Positions 1 through 22,114 are shown, numbered from the stretch's first letter. The stretch: 22,114 nt of DNA from Collodictyon triciliatum (GCA_043381765.1 JBHJMP010000965.1:1-22114), one strand, 5' to 3'. The notes: generated by a model not told the origin, from the letters alone. Made by a program: numbers and translations.

Positions 1-119
1 CATAAAAAAACATAAAAAAACATAAAAAAACATAAAAAAACATAAAAAAACATAAAAAAACATAAAAAACATAAAAAAACATAAAAAAACATAAAAAAAA
101 CATAAAAACATAAAAAAAA
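1..119. repeat. CATAAAAAAA tandem array at the window edge
   Basis: The first 119 bases are a 10-bp unit, C-A-T plus seven A, repeated about 11 times, with units of slightly different A-tract length towards the right. It stops about 70 bases before the formin start codon. Its position at the very edge suggests the assembly broke here. Confidence 0.95.
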
Positions 120-191
120 CCACATGAAAATTTTCCAATAAAATAAAATGAAACACTATAGACGTCGTGGTTCCGCTCAGTCACCAGCTTC

Positions 192-9089
<8,898 letters not shown>

Positions 9090-9573
9090 AGGGCATTTGG
9101 TATCAGAAAGCTGGCAAGCAGAATCACTACATTATCGCTGGCAATGAAACAAAAAAAATGGGAGAGAAAAGACTGAATCTCGTTCGCAAAAGTATAAAAA
9201 TAAAAAAAATGCTTTAAAATAAAACGTGGCCATGTGGTATTTTCTCGGAAGCAAATGCAGTAATGGGATTCTCTCCCATTTGATGTTATATTCATACCAT
9301 TTCCTGTACATCATTACAATCAGCATCGCATAATGCAGGCCGAATACTTATAGAGCTTACTCCTTCAAGATTTTCAGTTCCCCGCGCCTTTTCTTAACTG
9401 AGAAGCTTTATATATAATCGATTAAGGCCTTCCTTTAATTAACAAAATAAACAAAGAACCACTGTTAAAATGCAAAGGGAAAAGGGAAAAGGCTAGAAGG
9501 GGACAACAAAAAGCAAGAGGCAAGAAGCATGATGGAAAAAGGGAAAAGTATGGTCTCCTTCTGCAGCAGCCAA
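9090..9573. other. Convergent 3' intergenic region with likely poly(A) signals
   Basis: The formin and the sorting nexin end tail to tail, 484 bases apart. For the formin, AATAAA motifs occur at 9199-9204 and 9218-9223, about 110-130 bases after the stop. For the minus-strand gene, TTTAAT at 9434-9439 reads ATTAAA, a common variant. The short frames here show no family motif and I see no gene. Confidence 0.55.
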
Positions 9574-10593
9574 TCATCCCGTCGATGCGCCCGAAACAAC
9601 CAACGGCTCCTCTTCCGCCTTTGTCTGCATCTTTGCCAACTCTGCCTTGAAGAACACGATTTTCTCTTCGAGCTCCGGAAACAGAGCCACCAGGATAGCA
9701 TCAAAGAGATTGTATCCCAAATGCTGCAGCAGCCGCGGGTACTGAAGGAAGCGGAATGTTTGTTCGCTGCCGCGCTTTGTGTTTTCCTTGCCAAACAAGC
9801 GGAAGGCCGACGGCGGAATGTTGCGGTAGAGCCTGTTGAGTGCCGTTTCTTGCGTCTGGTTTTTTTCCTCGTCTGTTCGCGGCGGTTTGGGCGTGACAAA
9901 CTGGATGCCAAAGTTTGATTCAGATGCGTGCGTATAAATAAATAAAAAAAAAATATGAACCTGGTTGCAAATCATCAGTGTATGATTATAATTAAATAAA
10001 CAAGTAAAAAAATTAAATAAAAAATAAAAAATAAAAAAAAAGGATTCGTGATGCAGGGAATTCCGTGGAGCAGCAAAAGCTGATTGGATACATAATTGAT
10101 TCAAAGACCTCTCCATTTGGCCAGACACACTCGCGAACCCACACTATCCACCCAGAAATCGAAGGCCCGGTTGCTTGGCATCGGATTCCGTCGACGATGA
10201 GTTTGTTGATTGTACCCGATATGGACAAATCAATCACCTTTTTTTTTTTTAGGTGGTTGAGTCATGTTCGATGTGCGCATTTTTTTATGGCAATCGCGAC
10301 AAATAAAATGTAAGCGTGAAGAAAATCGAAGAAAAAAAAACATGATGTAGGCGTGTTTGGGGTGAATAATTTATGTACTTTATCATAGTATCTCTTTTTT
10401 TTTCTTTTTTGGAAATGAATAGGATGTTGATTTTCGTATGAATAAGGCTAGGAATTCGGATCAAGAATGAATCTTGAGAAAATGACAGAACCTCCTTCGC
10501 TGCACGCATGACTTGTCGGCGAATCCACCCATGTTCACGGAGCTGAAACATGGCATCAATCAGCTCGAAAAGTGGTTGTGTAAGATTCGGGTC
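9574..10593 (-). other. Nexin_C domain exons
   Basis: Exons 10492-10593, 10109-10237 and 9574-9900 give PLFELIDAMFQL and GWIRRQVMRAAKE. Next comes CVWPNGE joined across the intron to FVTPKPPRTDEEKNQ, then ALNRLYRNIPPSAFRLFG and LQYPRLLQHLGYNLFDA, ending near ALFPELEEKI. The Trp-Pro-Asn-Gly turn followed by an Arg-Thr-rich helix and a late Leu-Phe-Pro-Glu-Leu are hallmarks of Nexin_C, the C-terminal lipid-associated domain of this class. The last 25 residues are a charged tail. Confidence 0.88.
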
Positions 10594-13500
10594 CTATCAA
10601 AAGAGAAGATTCATTTGTTCATTTGCTCTGTTTATTTCTGCATCGTCGAGTACTTATTTTAATTTAAATGAGAGGATAAACAATGGCGGCGCTTCTATCT
10701 TGAGAATAGACATGCAAGTGTCTATGAAAGAAAAAAGGAATAGCAAAATTATGAGAAATCAAATGGTTCAATATATCTACGTCGATTGCGCGTTCCCAGT
10801 ACGACTCTGGGTCGTTGGTGTTTTCTGGCTTTTCTTGGTCCGACTATATTTCATTATTTTGAAAAATTGGATAAAAAGATAAGAGGACGGAAAGCGAGCA
10901 GAAAAAATAGTAAGACAAAAAGTAATTATTCTTTTTATCAATTAGAATACCTTTGTCGAGGTATCATCTATCGCATCCTGGAATTTCTCGTAGCCTTCAT
11001 CGTCTTCATCCATATCCCCCACACCAGAGCCATCTCGATCGCGAATGTTGAAGAGTGAAGGAGGCTGCACCAAGGCAAATGTTATAAAAATAAAAAAATA
11101 AAAAGACTGTGTTTCCAAGTTGGTTTTTTTACAGAAACCATATCCCGTAATTATTTGTTTTGCAACCATTCATATTATCAAAAAAAAAAAAAAACTTGTA
11201 AAAACCTGGATGGCCTTGATGATATTATCCTTCATTTCTGTAGCACCGCTCTTTATAGTTGTTACCGTTTTGCGGAATTTTTCAACCACATCAGCTACAT
11301 AATTATTATATCACTTTAAATTTAAATTAATTTATCTTTTCTTCAGAAAGAAAAAAATAAATTGGTTAAAAACGATGCAAGAAAAGTGAGAAAATAAAGA
11401 ACGACAAGAAATTGTTCATACTTTGGATAGCATCGGCCACTTCTATCACTTTCGAATGGGATTCATCAGGCTATATATATGTAAGATAAGGTTTTGGAAT
11501 TATCTAAACTTTTAAAATCACCCAATTATAGTAATTCCTCACAGATATGCCTTATAGCTAACCCAGCGGCTAGTGATATATATGACAAACATTTGAATTA
11601 TCGGGACTAAGGAACTCCCAGAAGAAAGGTGCCTCCGTGATTTCTAAATATCCATACAAACTACGTAGATACTCATCCAGTCCCAGTCGTCGTTTCTATA
11701 TAATTATAATTTGTTCCACAAATATGTATATCAATAATTGAGTGCATAGTAGACAGCAAGACACATTCGAAAAAACTCTGAGAAAGGTAATTTTTGTGTG
11801 GCTTCAGGAGAGAGAAAAATACTAATACTTTATTGAAATCTGTTTAAAAAAGTGAGAATTTTCATAATAAACGAAACAATAATTAGCAAAACCTCGACGA
11901 ATTCTTTGTCAAACTGCTTGAGTCCCCACTTAGATGGCAGCTTTCCGGGAAAATCAGGAACCAAAACCTTCACCTAGTTAGCAAATGGAAAGATAAAATA
12001 AGGCGATGAGAGAGTAGTAAACCAAAGAACATAATATCATTAGTATTATTGGTTGTTCGGTTAATTTATTTTTTTTATTTTTTTTTTATCAAAGCTAGAG
12101 TACCTTTTCGTGAAATGAAACAAATTGACTGAATCGTCTGTCCACGGACCAACTAGTTGTGTCTTTCTTGATCTTGACTTGATATACCTGAATGAAGGAT
12201 TCAGGTATATCAGTTAAAAGAAAACATAAAAATAAAATTTAGTGGGATAAATTTAAGAAATGCCGAAAAAAACAATCCGTTTTATGTTGTTTTTATTCTT
12301 AGCTTATTATTGTTGTTATAGGCAGATGTTCTAATGATCGTGTTTTACTAATAATTTTTCATGTTTTGTTCTATAGAATGATGGGGAAAACAATAAAGTA
12401 CGATATATTTCTCCTGCTCATTCTCTTCAATCTTAGCATGATGGACTGATAGATTCAGCGACACTTGGTCAAACTCGGGAAGTTTTGTGTCGTTGTATAC
12501 TAGAAATCGATTAAGGCGAATATATTATTCAAGAATACACCATCTACTAGAGCTGTTTTCGTAGAGTGAGTGTAAGCGAAGTCTTGTCAACATTTCGGCA
12601 TTGATATTGTCAAAAAGAAAAATGAGGAAAAAGAGGAATAATTACTTGGTAACTCTTCGACCACTTCAACAGTCGGTTGTGACATCAGTTGGACGTGCTC
12701 TACCGTAAGCTTGCGGCTACTGGAAAACCGTTTCAACATGAAATCACCCAAAGAATTTGGTTGTTTTTTGTCAGAGAAGTTTTCAGATGACGCGCGGACC
12801 AAAGGAGGTGGAGAATTGAAGTTGACCGATGCCCTTTTTTTTTTTATTAGGGCTGTTTAATACGCTGTTTCTTTGTCTTTTCTTTATAGAATCTAATTGC
12901 AAAGAAGAAGAACCTATTGGTGGTGGGAAATACGACTTTGCCCTCTGTATTTGTGAAGCTTTCAGAATGAGCATTTCTGGTTCTCATCCCTGGGGTTGAG
13001 AAGGAGCCCTTTCGCAGAGTCTCGGCCTCTTCCTCTGGTAAATGAGCATATTTCATTATAGATAGAATTACATAAACTAGATATGCACCGATGAATTTAT
13101 TTTTTTTAAAAAAAAAAAAGGAAGAAAAACCTCCACATTCGTCTGTTGCTTGCAATTTGTGGAGCGCTTTCCCTTTTTCTTTACTCTCTTCAATAATCAT
13201 GTACCTCGAATTTGCTTTTATAAGCCGTATTTTATTTTAGTTGGAAAAAAAGAAAGAAAATCTTGTTTCAAAAAATTGCAGCATCTGAACTTTATCGATA
13301 TGAAAAGTGTAAAAAAGTACGAAAATACCTCGCAGAAGCGCAAACATATCGCTTTTGATGAAAGATTCAAAAACTTTTTCGAACTCGTTTATGATTTCTC
13401 TTTCGACGTTGTCAAATATCCTCCATGTCACACGAGATGGACTTGATTGCTTAAAAATTGCCACAGCCTCCACTCGAACATGGGCTGGAATCAGCAAAGA

Positions 13501-15485
13501 ACGAGGAGCTCTGATTGCAAAATGCTGCTGGTAAATCTGCTGAATATCCCCGTAAAGCTCGGCAGGCGAACAATCCGATTCTTTCAGTCTGCGATTACTC
13601 AGTAGAAAAATCAGATTCACTTGATACGGACGCCCTAAATACTCACGAAAGTAATCTAAGGCAACAGAATCGTCGATTATGTCCGTAAATCGCTTTGGTA
13701 GAGGCATGGGTGTCTTTGGCTGAATCGGTTGCGATGTCAGGCGAGGAGAACCAGGAGGGGAGACAATGGACTTGGGGCTCTCCATATTAACACCTGATAT
13801 ATCAAATACAGACACATCAAAAGATTATCTTTTCGACGATTCGATACAATTGGGTCTCAATTTTTTTTATTATTGAATATTGTTTCTTTTTTGTTTCTTT
13901 TTTGTTTCTTTTTTGTTTCTTTTTTGTTTCTTTTTTGTTTCTTTTTTGTTTCTTTTTTGTTTCTTTTTTGTTTCTTTTTTGTTTCTTTCTTGTTTCTTTC
14001 TTGTTTCTTTTTTGTTTCTTTCTTGTTTCTTTCTTGTTTCTTTCTTGTTTCTTTCTTGTTTCTTTCTTGTTTCTTTCTTGTTTCTTTCTTGTTTCTTTCT
14101 TGTTTCTTTTTTGTTTCTTTCTTGTTTCTTTCTTGTTTCTTTTTTGTTTCTTTTTTGTTTCTTTTTTGTTTCTTTTTTGTTTCTTTTTGTTTCTTAACAT
14201 ACAGTACAGGACTACCTTCGCTTTGACTAGGCTGTGGGAAGGCCTTGTGTTCAGAGATGGAGCGCTGTTTTTCCACCTGCAACTTGGGGTCGTCGGTTGA
14301 GGGAGCTTGAATATTTTGAGACGTATTGATTGCAGCAGGTCTTTGTGACTGAGCAAGCGCAGTGTTCGAAGGAGGGGCTGAAGGAGGCTGTGTGCGATAC
14401 GGCTCTGCGGGCAACGATTCAAGATACATATTGATGTAATCCGGAACGATAAAAGACACGACTGTGCCAAGAATGTTGCTAGCAAGAACCTCTCTGACAA
14501 GAGCGGTCAGAGCTTTGCTCTGTTTGTAGTCCGGGTGAATCAACTCGTTTGTCATGTATGCTGCTATAGAGCGAAAGTATTGATGCGACTGGTTGCTCTG
14601 TACAGCAATATGCAATGCATCCGACTTTACAGACGTCATTGTCTCCAGCAAAATATCCTCCTTCTCGACCATTTCCATTTGTTCAAAGGAGAAGTTGTGC
14701 GTTCGTGCTTTACGGTCGACTCGTTGAACCTCTGTTAGGAATTGGCGAAACACATCACATACTTTCTTCATGAGAAGAGATATAACGTCGATGCTTTCTG
14801 CTCGCTGGCAGAGTTGGCCAAAGAAGTCGTCCAGTAATGCGCGCGTCTCGTCAGGAAACTCCTGGTCGTCTGGAGATACAGATTTGTACCAGGTTGTGAC
14901 AAAGTCGCGCAGAATAAGGTCGATTAGCGAGCGAATGGAATCGCGCACTTGTTGGTCTTTGATGCATGAAAGCCTCTTTGTGTGGTCCCATGTAACTGTG
15001 TTTCTTTGTGAAGTTTCGGCTCGACTGAGTCTTGCATTTTTAAGCTTTGCACTGAAGCCTGCTGCGTTTGAAAAGAGCGTGTCTCCATCTTCCTTCTGGC
15101 CCATAATATATCCAACGATGTACGATGTAATCGACATGAGCGTGAAGCAGATAAAGTAGAATGAATAGGCAAAAAAGACAGAGTATTTCTCCACTGCGGA
15201 AAATAACCGAGAAATAAATAGGTAAGAGAGCAAACAAAGGCATTAGTTACATTTTGTAGATGGGTAATGTCTATTTATTTATTTTTTTGTAGATAACGGC
15301 TCATTTGCACATGATGAATGTGTTTTTTCTCAAGAAAAATGATTGAATTTGATGTGAAATATTTCATCCTTTGTGATGCTTTTTTTTCCGAAAAAAAAGA
15401 CATAAACGAATTATTAAGGCAGGTAAAATCTAAGAAAAAAAATGAACTAGAGAATATACTTACAGAAACTGGACGCATTTTCCAT
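9574..15485 (-). CDS. Sorting nexin of the SNX13/14/25 class (TM-PXA-RGS-PX-Nexin_C)
   Basis: Family members sit at contacts between the ER and endosomes, vacuoles or lipid droplets, with PX binding phosphoinositides and RGS-like domains touching G-alpha or lipids. Deduced exons in coding order: 15464-15485 (or 15496), 14216-15193, 13329-13793, 13131-13214, 12914-13034, 12646-12833, 12402-12499, 12104-12187, 11893-11973, 11608-11695, 11422-11470, 11206-11294, 10951-11064, 10492-10593, 10109-10237, 9574-9900. All phases match except 11608/11470, which needs a tiny exon or another explanation. From the ATG at 15485 the protein is about 1,008 residues; human SNX13 is near 960. Stop is TGA (9574-9576). 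One hydrophobic stretch near the N-terminus could be the membrane anchor. The start is uncertain, because a TAG acceptor directly precedes the first exon and a large open exon lies upstream (see 15922-16591). Confidence 0.9.
10951..11470 (-). other. Linker exons between PX and Nexin_C
   Basis: Exons 11422-11470, 11206-11294 and 10951-11064 encode a helix-rich connector (TDVVEKFRKTVTTIKSG) and then an acidic segment with many Asp/Glu residues (around GVGDMDEDDEGYEKF). No domain is recognised here. The intron after exon 10951 is about 357 bases and contains no exon I can support. Confidence 0.75.
11543..11550 (-). other. Possible 8-nt microexon repairing the frame after PX
   Basis: Exon 11608-11695 leaves phase 1, but exon 11422-11470 is open only if entered in phase 0. 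The 8 bases GCATATCT (minus strand) lie between an AAG acceptor and a GTGAGG donor and would restore frame, adding Ser-Ile-Ser. An assembly error, a non-GT donor or a different acceptor would explain the mismatch equally well. Confidence 0.25.
11608..12499 (-). other. PX domain exons
   Basis: Four exons (12402-12499, 12104-12187, 11893-11973, 11608-11695) build a complete PX fold. They give SLNLSVHHAKIEENEQEKYI, VYQVKIKKDTTSWSVDRRFS then QFVSFHEK, VLVPDFPGKLPSKWG, and KRRLGLDEYLRSLYGYL ending in FFWEFL. The Arg-Arg-Phe-Ser-x-Phe motif (PI3P-binding Arg), the Phe-Pro-Gly-Lys loop and the second Arg before a Leu-x-x-Tyr-Leu helix are all present, so phosphoinositide binding is likely preserved. 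Confidence 0.9.
12646..13214 (-). other. RGS end and RGS-PX linker exons
   Basis: Exon 13131-13214 closes the RGS domain (NSRYMIIEESKEKGKALHKL). Exons 12914-13034 and 12646-12833 are a Ser/Thr/Pro-rich linker (KGSFSTPGMRTRNAHSESF; NFNSPPPLVRASSENFSDKK), probably unstructured and a likely site of phosphorylation. The intron 12834-12913 is only 80 bases. Phases agree at all three junctions. Confidence 0.8.
13329..13793 (-). other. RGS domain exon
   Basis: A 465-nt exon encodes 155 residues. A Pro/Ser leader (SPKSIVSPPGSPRLTSQP) comes first, then an RGS helical bundle: DSVALDYFREYLGRPYQVNL, then LIFLLSNRRLKES, then LYGDIQQIYQQHF, then EREIINEFEKVFESFIKSDM. In this family RGS-like domains bind G-alpha or fatty acids. 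Which activity is present here cannot be read from the sequence. Confidence 0.87.
13882..14195. repeat. 11-bp minisatellite in the sorting nexin intron
   Basis: About 28 units of GTTTCTTTTTT (plus strand) fill the intron between exons 14216-15193 and 13329-13793. A T-to-C variant (GTTTCTTTCTT) dominates the middle. Because 11 is not a multiple of three, all three frames on both strands stay open as an 11-residue repeat. This produces long false frames, rich in Lys/Glu/Thr/Gln on minus and Phe/Leu/Cys on plus. GT donor and CAG acceptor on the minus strand remove it. Confidence 0.93.
14216..15193 (-). other. N-terminal membrane segment and PXA domain exon
   Basis: This 978-nt exon is the largest in the gene. 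It starts with a hydrophobic stretch (SVFFAYSFYFICFTLMSITS plus about eight more residues), long enough for one or a tight pair of membrane passes. From about residue 91 (counted from the ATG at 15485) to 262 it is a PXA domain: VRDSIRSLIDLILRDFVTTW, DETRALLDDFFGQLCQRAES, MKKVCDVFRQFLTEVQ and later ALTALVREVLASNILGTVVS. A Pro/Ala/Ser/Gln-rich linker follows. PXA is a membrane-associated, lipid-binding helical domain. The donor is either at 14215 (phase 1, used here) or at 14202 (GTATGT, which breaks phase with the next exon). Confidence 0.88.
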
Positions 15486-15496
15486 TCTTTCCTCCT

Positions 15497-15806
15497 CTAC
15501 AATAAAAGAAAATTGGACAATAAATGATTGGCTGGAATCGAATATAATAACTCTTGGATAAAGGAATAGAAATACTGTAATAAAAAGAAGGAAGGAAAGG
15601 ACAAGATGCTCATACAATCAAAAATTTGACATGAAAAAAAAATAGGGAAGTGAAAGTTTGATAAAACAGCAACAAGATCCAAATAATGAAAAATCAAATA
15701 AGATGAAAATAAACACAAATAACGAGAGAGAAAATACCCAAACTAACTGAAAAGCATATTACGGAATGTATGATTCTATAAAAAAAAAATTAAAAAAACT
15801 AAAAGA
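15497..15806. other. AT-rich stretch without coding signal
   Basis: About 310 bases between the first sorting nexin exon and the CAA array hold no open frame of interest. The minus-strand end is a pyrimidine-rich tract leading to a TAG at 15499-15497, which is why I read the stretch as intron rather than promoter. Confidence 0.55.
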
Positions 15807-15914
<108 letters not shown>

Positions 15915-15921
15915 GCTCCAC

Positions 15922-16591
15922 GAAAGACTGCCTTAGACAGAGACCCACCATCGTCAATCCAAGCCCTGTTGCTTTCTCGATTCCACAGCAGATTCATCAG
16001 AGAAGCCGCACAGACGAGAGCCAAGACATGGGATTCCCTCTTCTCTGCAGTCCCGATTGCCGCATCGCCCACCACAAAGCCTTTCACGAACCGCATCCAC
16101 TTCTTCACGAGCGCACCCGAGTCTCCAACCAGCAACGTCTCCGTCTCCGTTTTCCTTTCCAACACCGAGTCATTGTCCACGCCTCCATTCCCACTCTCGC
16201 TCCTCTGCGCCGCATCTGTTTTCTGCGCAGCCGATTCTTGTTTGCAGTCTCTGCGCCTCTTCAGCTCGGACGAGTCCGCAACGATCGCCTGCGAGGCAAA
16301 CGACACGGAGCGTTCTTTTGCTGCCAAACTTCGCGGCTGACTCGGCCGCTTTTCGCTGAGCTGCGACTCAGAGTCCAGCGTCTTTGTGCGTGTGGGCTCG
16401 GACATTGTCAGCAGCGCTGAAAGAATCGGCCCTTCGCTCGGAGTCTGACTCTCATCCCTCGGCCCGTTTGTCTTTGCGCCGCCGTTTTGCGAGGGCGAAA
16501 ACTCCTGCAGAAACTCCTGCTCAAGCGCCTCCTTGGTCAGGGTCTCTGGGCGCAGGCGGCGATGAGTCGCGTGTTTGGGCGTCTGCTGCAT
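15922..16591 (-). CDS. GC-rich open exon, probably the 5' coding exon of the sorting nexin
   Basis: From an ATG at 16591 the minus strand is open for over 215 codons with clearly higher GC than the introns. The product starts MQQTPKHATHRRLRPETLTK. It is rich in Ser, Glu and Arg, then has a helical part (VKKWMRFVKGF) and a short hydrophobic helix (HVLALVCAASLMNLLW). No domain is recognised. The frame runs into the CAA array, so a donor before it is likely. Candidates are GTGGGT at 15948 or GTGGAG at 15921, both leaving phase 1. The next acceptor, TAG ending at 15497, opens exon 15464-15496 in exactly that phase and continues into the PXA exon. I infer a single gene with about 215 extra N-terminal residues. 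It could instead be a separate gene with an unseen 3' end. Confidence 0.6.
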
Positions 16592-17086
16592 CCTCTCCGG
16601 CCTTCCTTGTGTGCTGAGTCAGTTCCTTGTGCTTTCCTTCTTCTTTGCGTGGTCGTTCGAGTCCGCGCTTGGGCGAAAGAAAGAAAAGGTGCAAAAGGGC
16701 GTGATCTGACCTTTTGGAAGATGCTTGGTTGATCACTTGTATTTTATTATATGCATATTACATTATATTTTGATAATTGTATTACTGTATGATATAGTCA
16801 GTCGTTATTACGCTATGATAATCTAAAAATATATAAATTCCGCATGTAATTATTCCAGAAGTGTATCTGTATATTTCTATGTGTGTGATGTGATGTATTC
16901 TTGCGGCAGAAAATCAGGCATCCGTCATTTCTTCGAGGCGGGTAAAAGAGTTCGTTGCTGGGTAATGGGATCATCAGAGCAGAACGAGAGAATGAGACTC
17001 CTTCTTGGCGTGTCTCATACTCCCGGCCATGCTTCGCTTGGCTTCGCTTCTCGCTCTCACCCTCTCTCGTTCTTTTCTCGCTGCTT
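16592..17086. promoter_or_regulatory. Divergent intergenic region, putative shared promoter
   Basis: The sorting nexin (if its start is 16591) and the peptidase (start 17087) point away from each other across 495 bases. The middle (about 16735-16900) is AT-rich and the flanks are GC-richer and probably untranslated leader. No motif can be named as a promoter element with confidence. Confidence 0.4.
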
Positions 17087-20726
<3,640 letters not shown>

Positions 20727-20756
20727 AACACATTATAGCTCCAGTTTCTCGAGAGA

Positions 20757-20762
20757 AATAAA
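20757..20762 (+). terminator. Poly(A) signal of the M28 gene
   Basis: A perfect AATAAA lies 31 bases after the TAG stop at 20724-20726. The motif and distance fit a eukaryotic cleavage signal. The true cleavage site is not known. Confidence 0.55.
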
Positions 20763-21692
20763 GCATAAGGAACAACTATTAGTGAGTGACCCCTCTAAAT
20801 GTAGGAAAAAGTCACACGCGAAGAGAAAGACATACGTAGGCTTTTCATTTTCAACAACGTGCCAGGACTATGTCGAACATATCTGTTTAAAGGATAACAA
20901 CCTTCCTGTTTTTCCATGATATTTGCATCATCACATGAAAGTGATTAATCAACACAATGCAAATCCTTCAGCAACAATATGATGCAATTGAATTTCCCTT
21001 TGATATTGAATAATATATTAATATTAACTTATTCTTTTAAGCCATAATGGTCTTCTATAAACTCTAGTCGGTTCCCAAAGACACTCTCATCACAAGTCAC
21101 CCCGTATTTAAGGGAAGCTTGAAGCGGCCGGATCCTTATCGATTTTGTGGACAAGTCCACAGAACCGGGACAATAGCAAGTCTTTGTGGGATACTTTTTC
21201 TAGTGATGCAAGGAGGAGAAAGTGATGGACGAGTATTGGCATATAATAGGGTGAAAGGAAAAGTAATTATCTGTGTGCAACAGGACAATGAACGAAGAGT
21301 GAGCTAATGTCGCATACCTGTCCTTCTCAATCCCAGAGCTACCGTGTGTATATTAGTCTAAGGAAACAAAGAAGCTGCTCTCATGCAGCATGAAACGGCG
21401 CGTTTTGACCTGTGTTTATCTCCGTCCGATGCGTTTCTCCTTTTCTTTGTTAGATAAATCTTGCCGAAAGAAAGAATCGATGCTGTGTGAACATCATATC
21501 TTTTCTTTACCTTTTGAAACAGAGTACAACTTTCCCAGAGCGCGGTTGAGGCAGACTTTCTGTAGAACCTTATCAACAACACGTTCTTCAATCGTAGATT
21601 AAAATGACTTTATTATGAACGTTGTTGGGCTCAAGGATTGGGTGTGGCTGGTGTTTTTTTTTTTAAAAGGTCTAGTCATTATCCTTCAGTAT

Positions 21693-21841
21693 TTTTATTA
21701 TTACTATTATTATTATTATTACTATTATTATTACTATTATTATTACTATTATTATTACTATTATTATTACTATTATTATTACTATTATTATTACTATTAT
21801 TATTACTATTATTATTACTATTATTATTACTATTACTACTA
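21693..21841. repeat. 12-bp ACTATTATTATT repeat
   Basis: About 12 units of ACTATTATTATT, itself a variant of a TTA trinucleotide array in which every fourth unit is changed to CTA. Reading frames through it give poly-Tyr, poly-Leu or Ser/Asn repeats and are not genes. Confidence 0.93.
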
Positions 21842-21960
21842 CAGAAGCGATCTATTTTTCTTATTCGCCAGCTGGTTGAAACGACAAACATAAAAGAAAC
21901 GCCAGCAAGGGCCACCCTTTTTCTAAGTAGCTCTTGTGACTTTTCTTTCTCTTTCGTGTA

Positions 21961-22017
21961 GAAGGACATGGACGCAACGGACAGCTTCTTTATTTCATTT
22001 TCAGCCGAGCCTGGCGT
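21961..22017 (+). other. Exon-like block near the right edge
   Basis: A pyrimidine-rich tract and GTAG acceptor precede 57 bases that read KDMDATDSFFISFSAEPGV without a stop, followed by a GTAACT donor at 22018 after one more Gly-Val frame option. The block looks like an internal exon of a gene running off the window. The minus strand is also open here (TTPGSAENEIKKLSVASMSF), so the strand is not certain. Confidence 0.3.
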
Positions 22018-22066
22018 GGTAACTATGTTTACTTTTGCTTTCAACGTTTATGTTGCTTTTTATATA

Positions 22067-22070
<4 letters not shown>

Positions 22071-22114
<44 letters not shown>
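22071..22114. repeat. Poly-T run at the right window edge
   Basis: The window ends in about 44 uninterrupted T. As on the left edge, a low-complexity run marks the point where the sequence stops. Confidence 0.95.

Larger units (their letters stand above)
20763..22114. other. Region downstream of the peptidase without a confident gene
   Basis: About 1.35 kb follows the M28 gene. An open plus-strand frame (21069-21307) follows a TAG and includes RFCGQVHRTGTIASLCGILF. The minus strand is also open over parts of 21085-21200 and 21500-21592. A neat exon-like block lies at 21961-22017 on plus. None matches a family I know, and the pieces do not splice into one convincing gene, so I leave the region unassigned. 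Confidence 0.5.

Noticed and set aside
13857-14226. Long charged (minus) and Phe/Leu-rich (plus) proteins
   Set aside because: They are readings of the 11-bp minisatellite, whose unit has no stop in any frame; the sorting nexin splices it out.

Overview
This looks like a nuclear scaffold from an intron-rich unicellular eukaryote. Three protein genes are cut into many short exons by small AT-rich introns that end in TAG or CAG. All introns I could place start with GT, but the rest of the donor is very loose. The three stops used are TAA, TGA and TAG, so the code is standard. The mix of a Diaphanous-type formin, a sorting nexin of the SNX13/SNX14/SNX25 class and a secreted PA-domain M28 aminopeptidase, plus many long simple repeats, would fit a rhizarian (for example a foraminiferan such as Reticulomyxa), an amoebozoan or another protist. 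The organism is inference and I hold it loosely. Both window ends are simple repeats (a CATAAAAAAA array and poly-T), as expected for a draft scaffold broken at repeats, and there is one N gap (3090-3485).

Layout. 192-9089 (+): a Diaphanous-related formin with GBD, FH3, FH1, FH2 and DAD in order, in about 31 exons, with part of the FH3-FH1 linker lost in the N gap. 9090-9573: convergent 3' ends. 9574-15485 (-), probably extending to 16591: a sorting nexin with an N-terminal membrane segment, then PXA, RGS, PX and Nexin_C. A GC-rich open exon at about 15922-16591 is best explained as its 5' coding exon, joined across an intron filled with a CAA repeat. 16592-17086: short divergent intergenic region. 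17087-20726 (+): a secreted M28 aminopeptidase (13 exons, 485 residues) with signal peptide, PA insert and all metal ligands. 20727-22114: no confident gene, with some exon-like stretches and a 12-bp repeat.

No operon or gene-cluster logic links the three genes: actin assembly at membranes (formin), ER/endosome membrane contact and phosphoinositide binding (sorting nexin), and extracellular or vacuolar proteolysis (M28). I do not see a new multi-gene system. The unusual features are at gene-structure level. Long introns each carry a different microsatellite or minisatellite. The FH1 proline array grows as an in-phase 39-bp DNA repeat. There is a 15-nt candidate microexon between FH1 and FH2. 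The catalytic and metal-binding glutamates of the peptidase sit on either side of an intron.

All exon boundaries were deduced by hand from reading-frame continuity, family motifs and GT/AG sites. None has been checked against transcripts.
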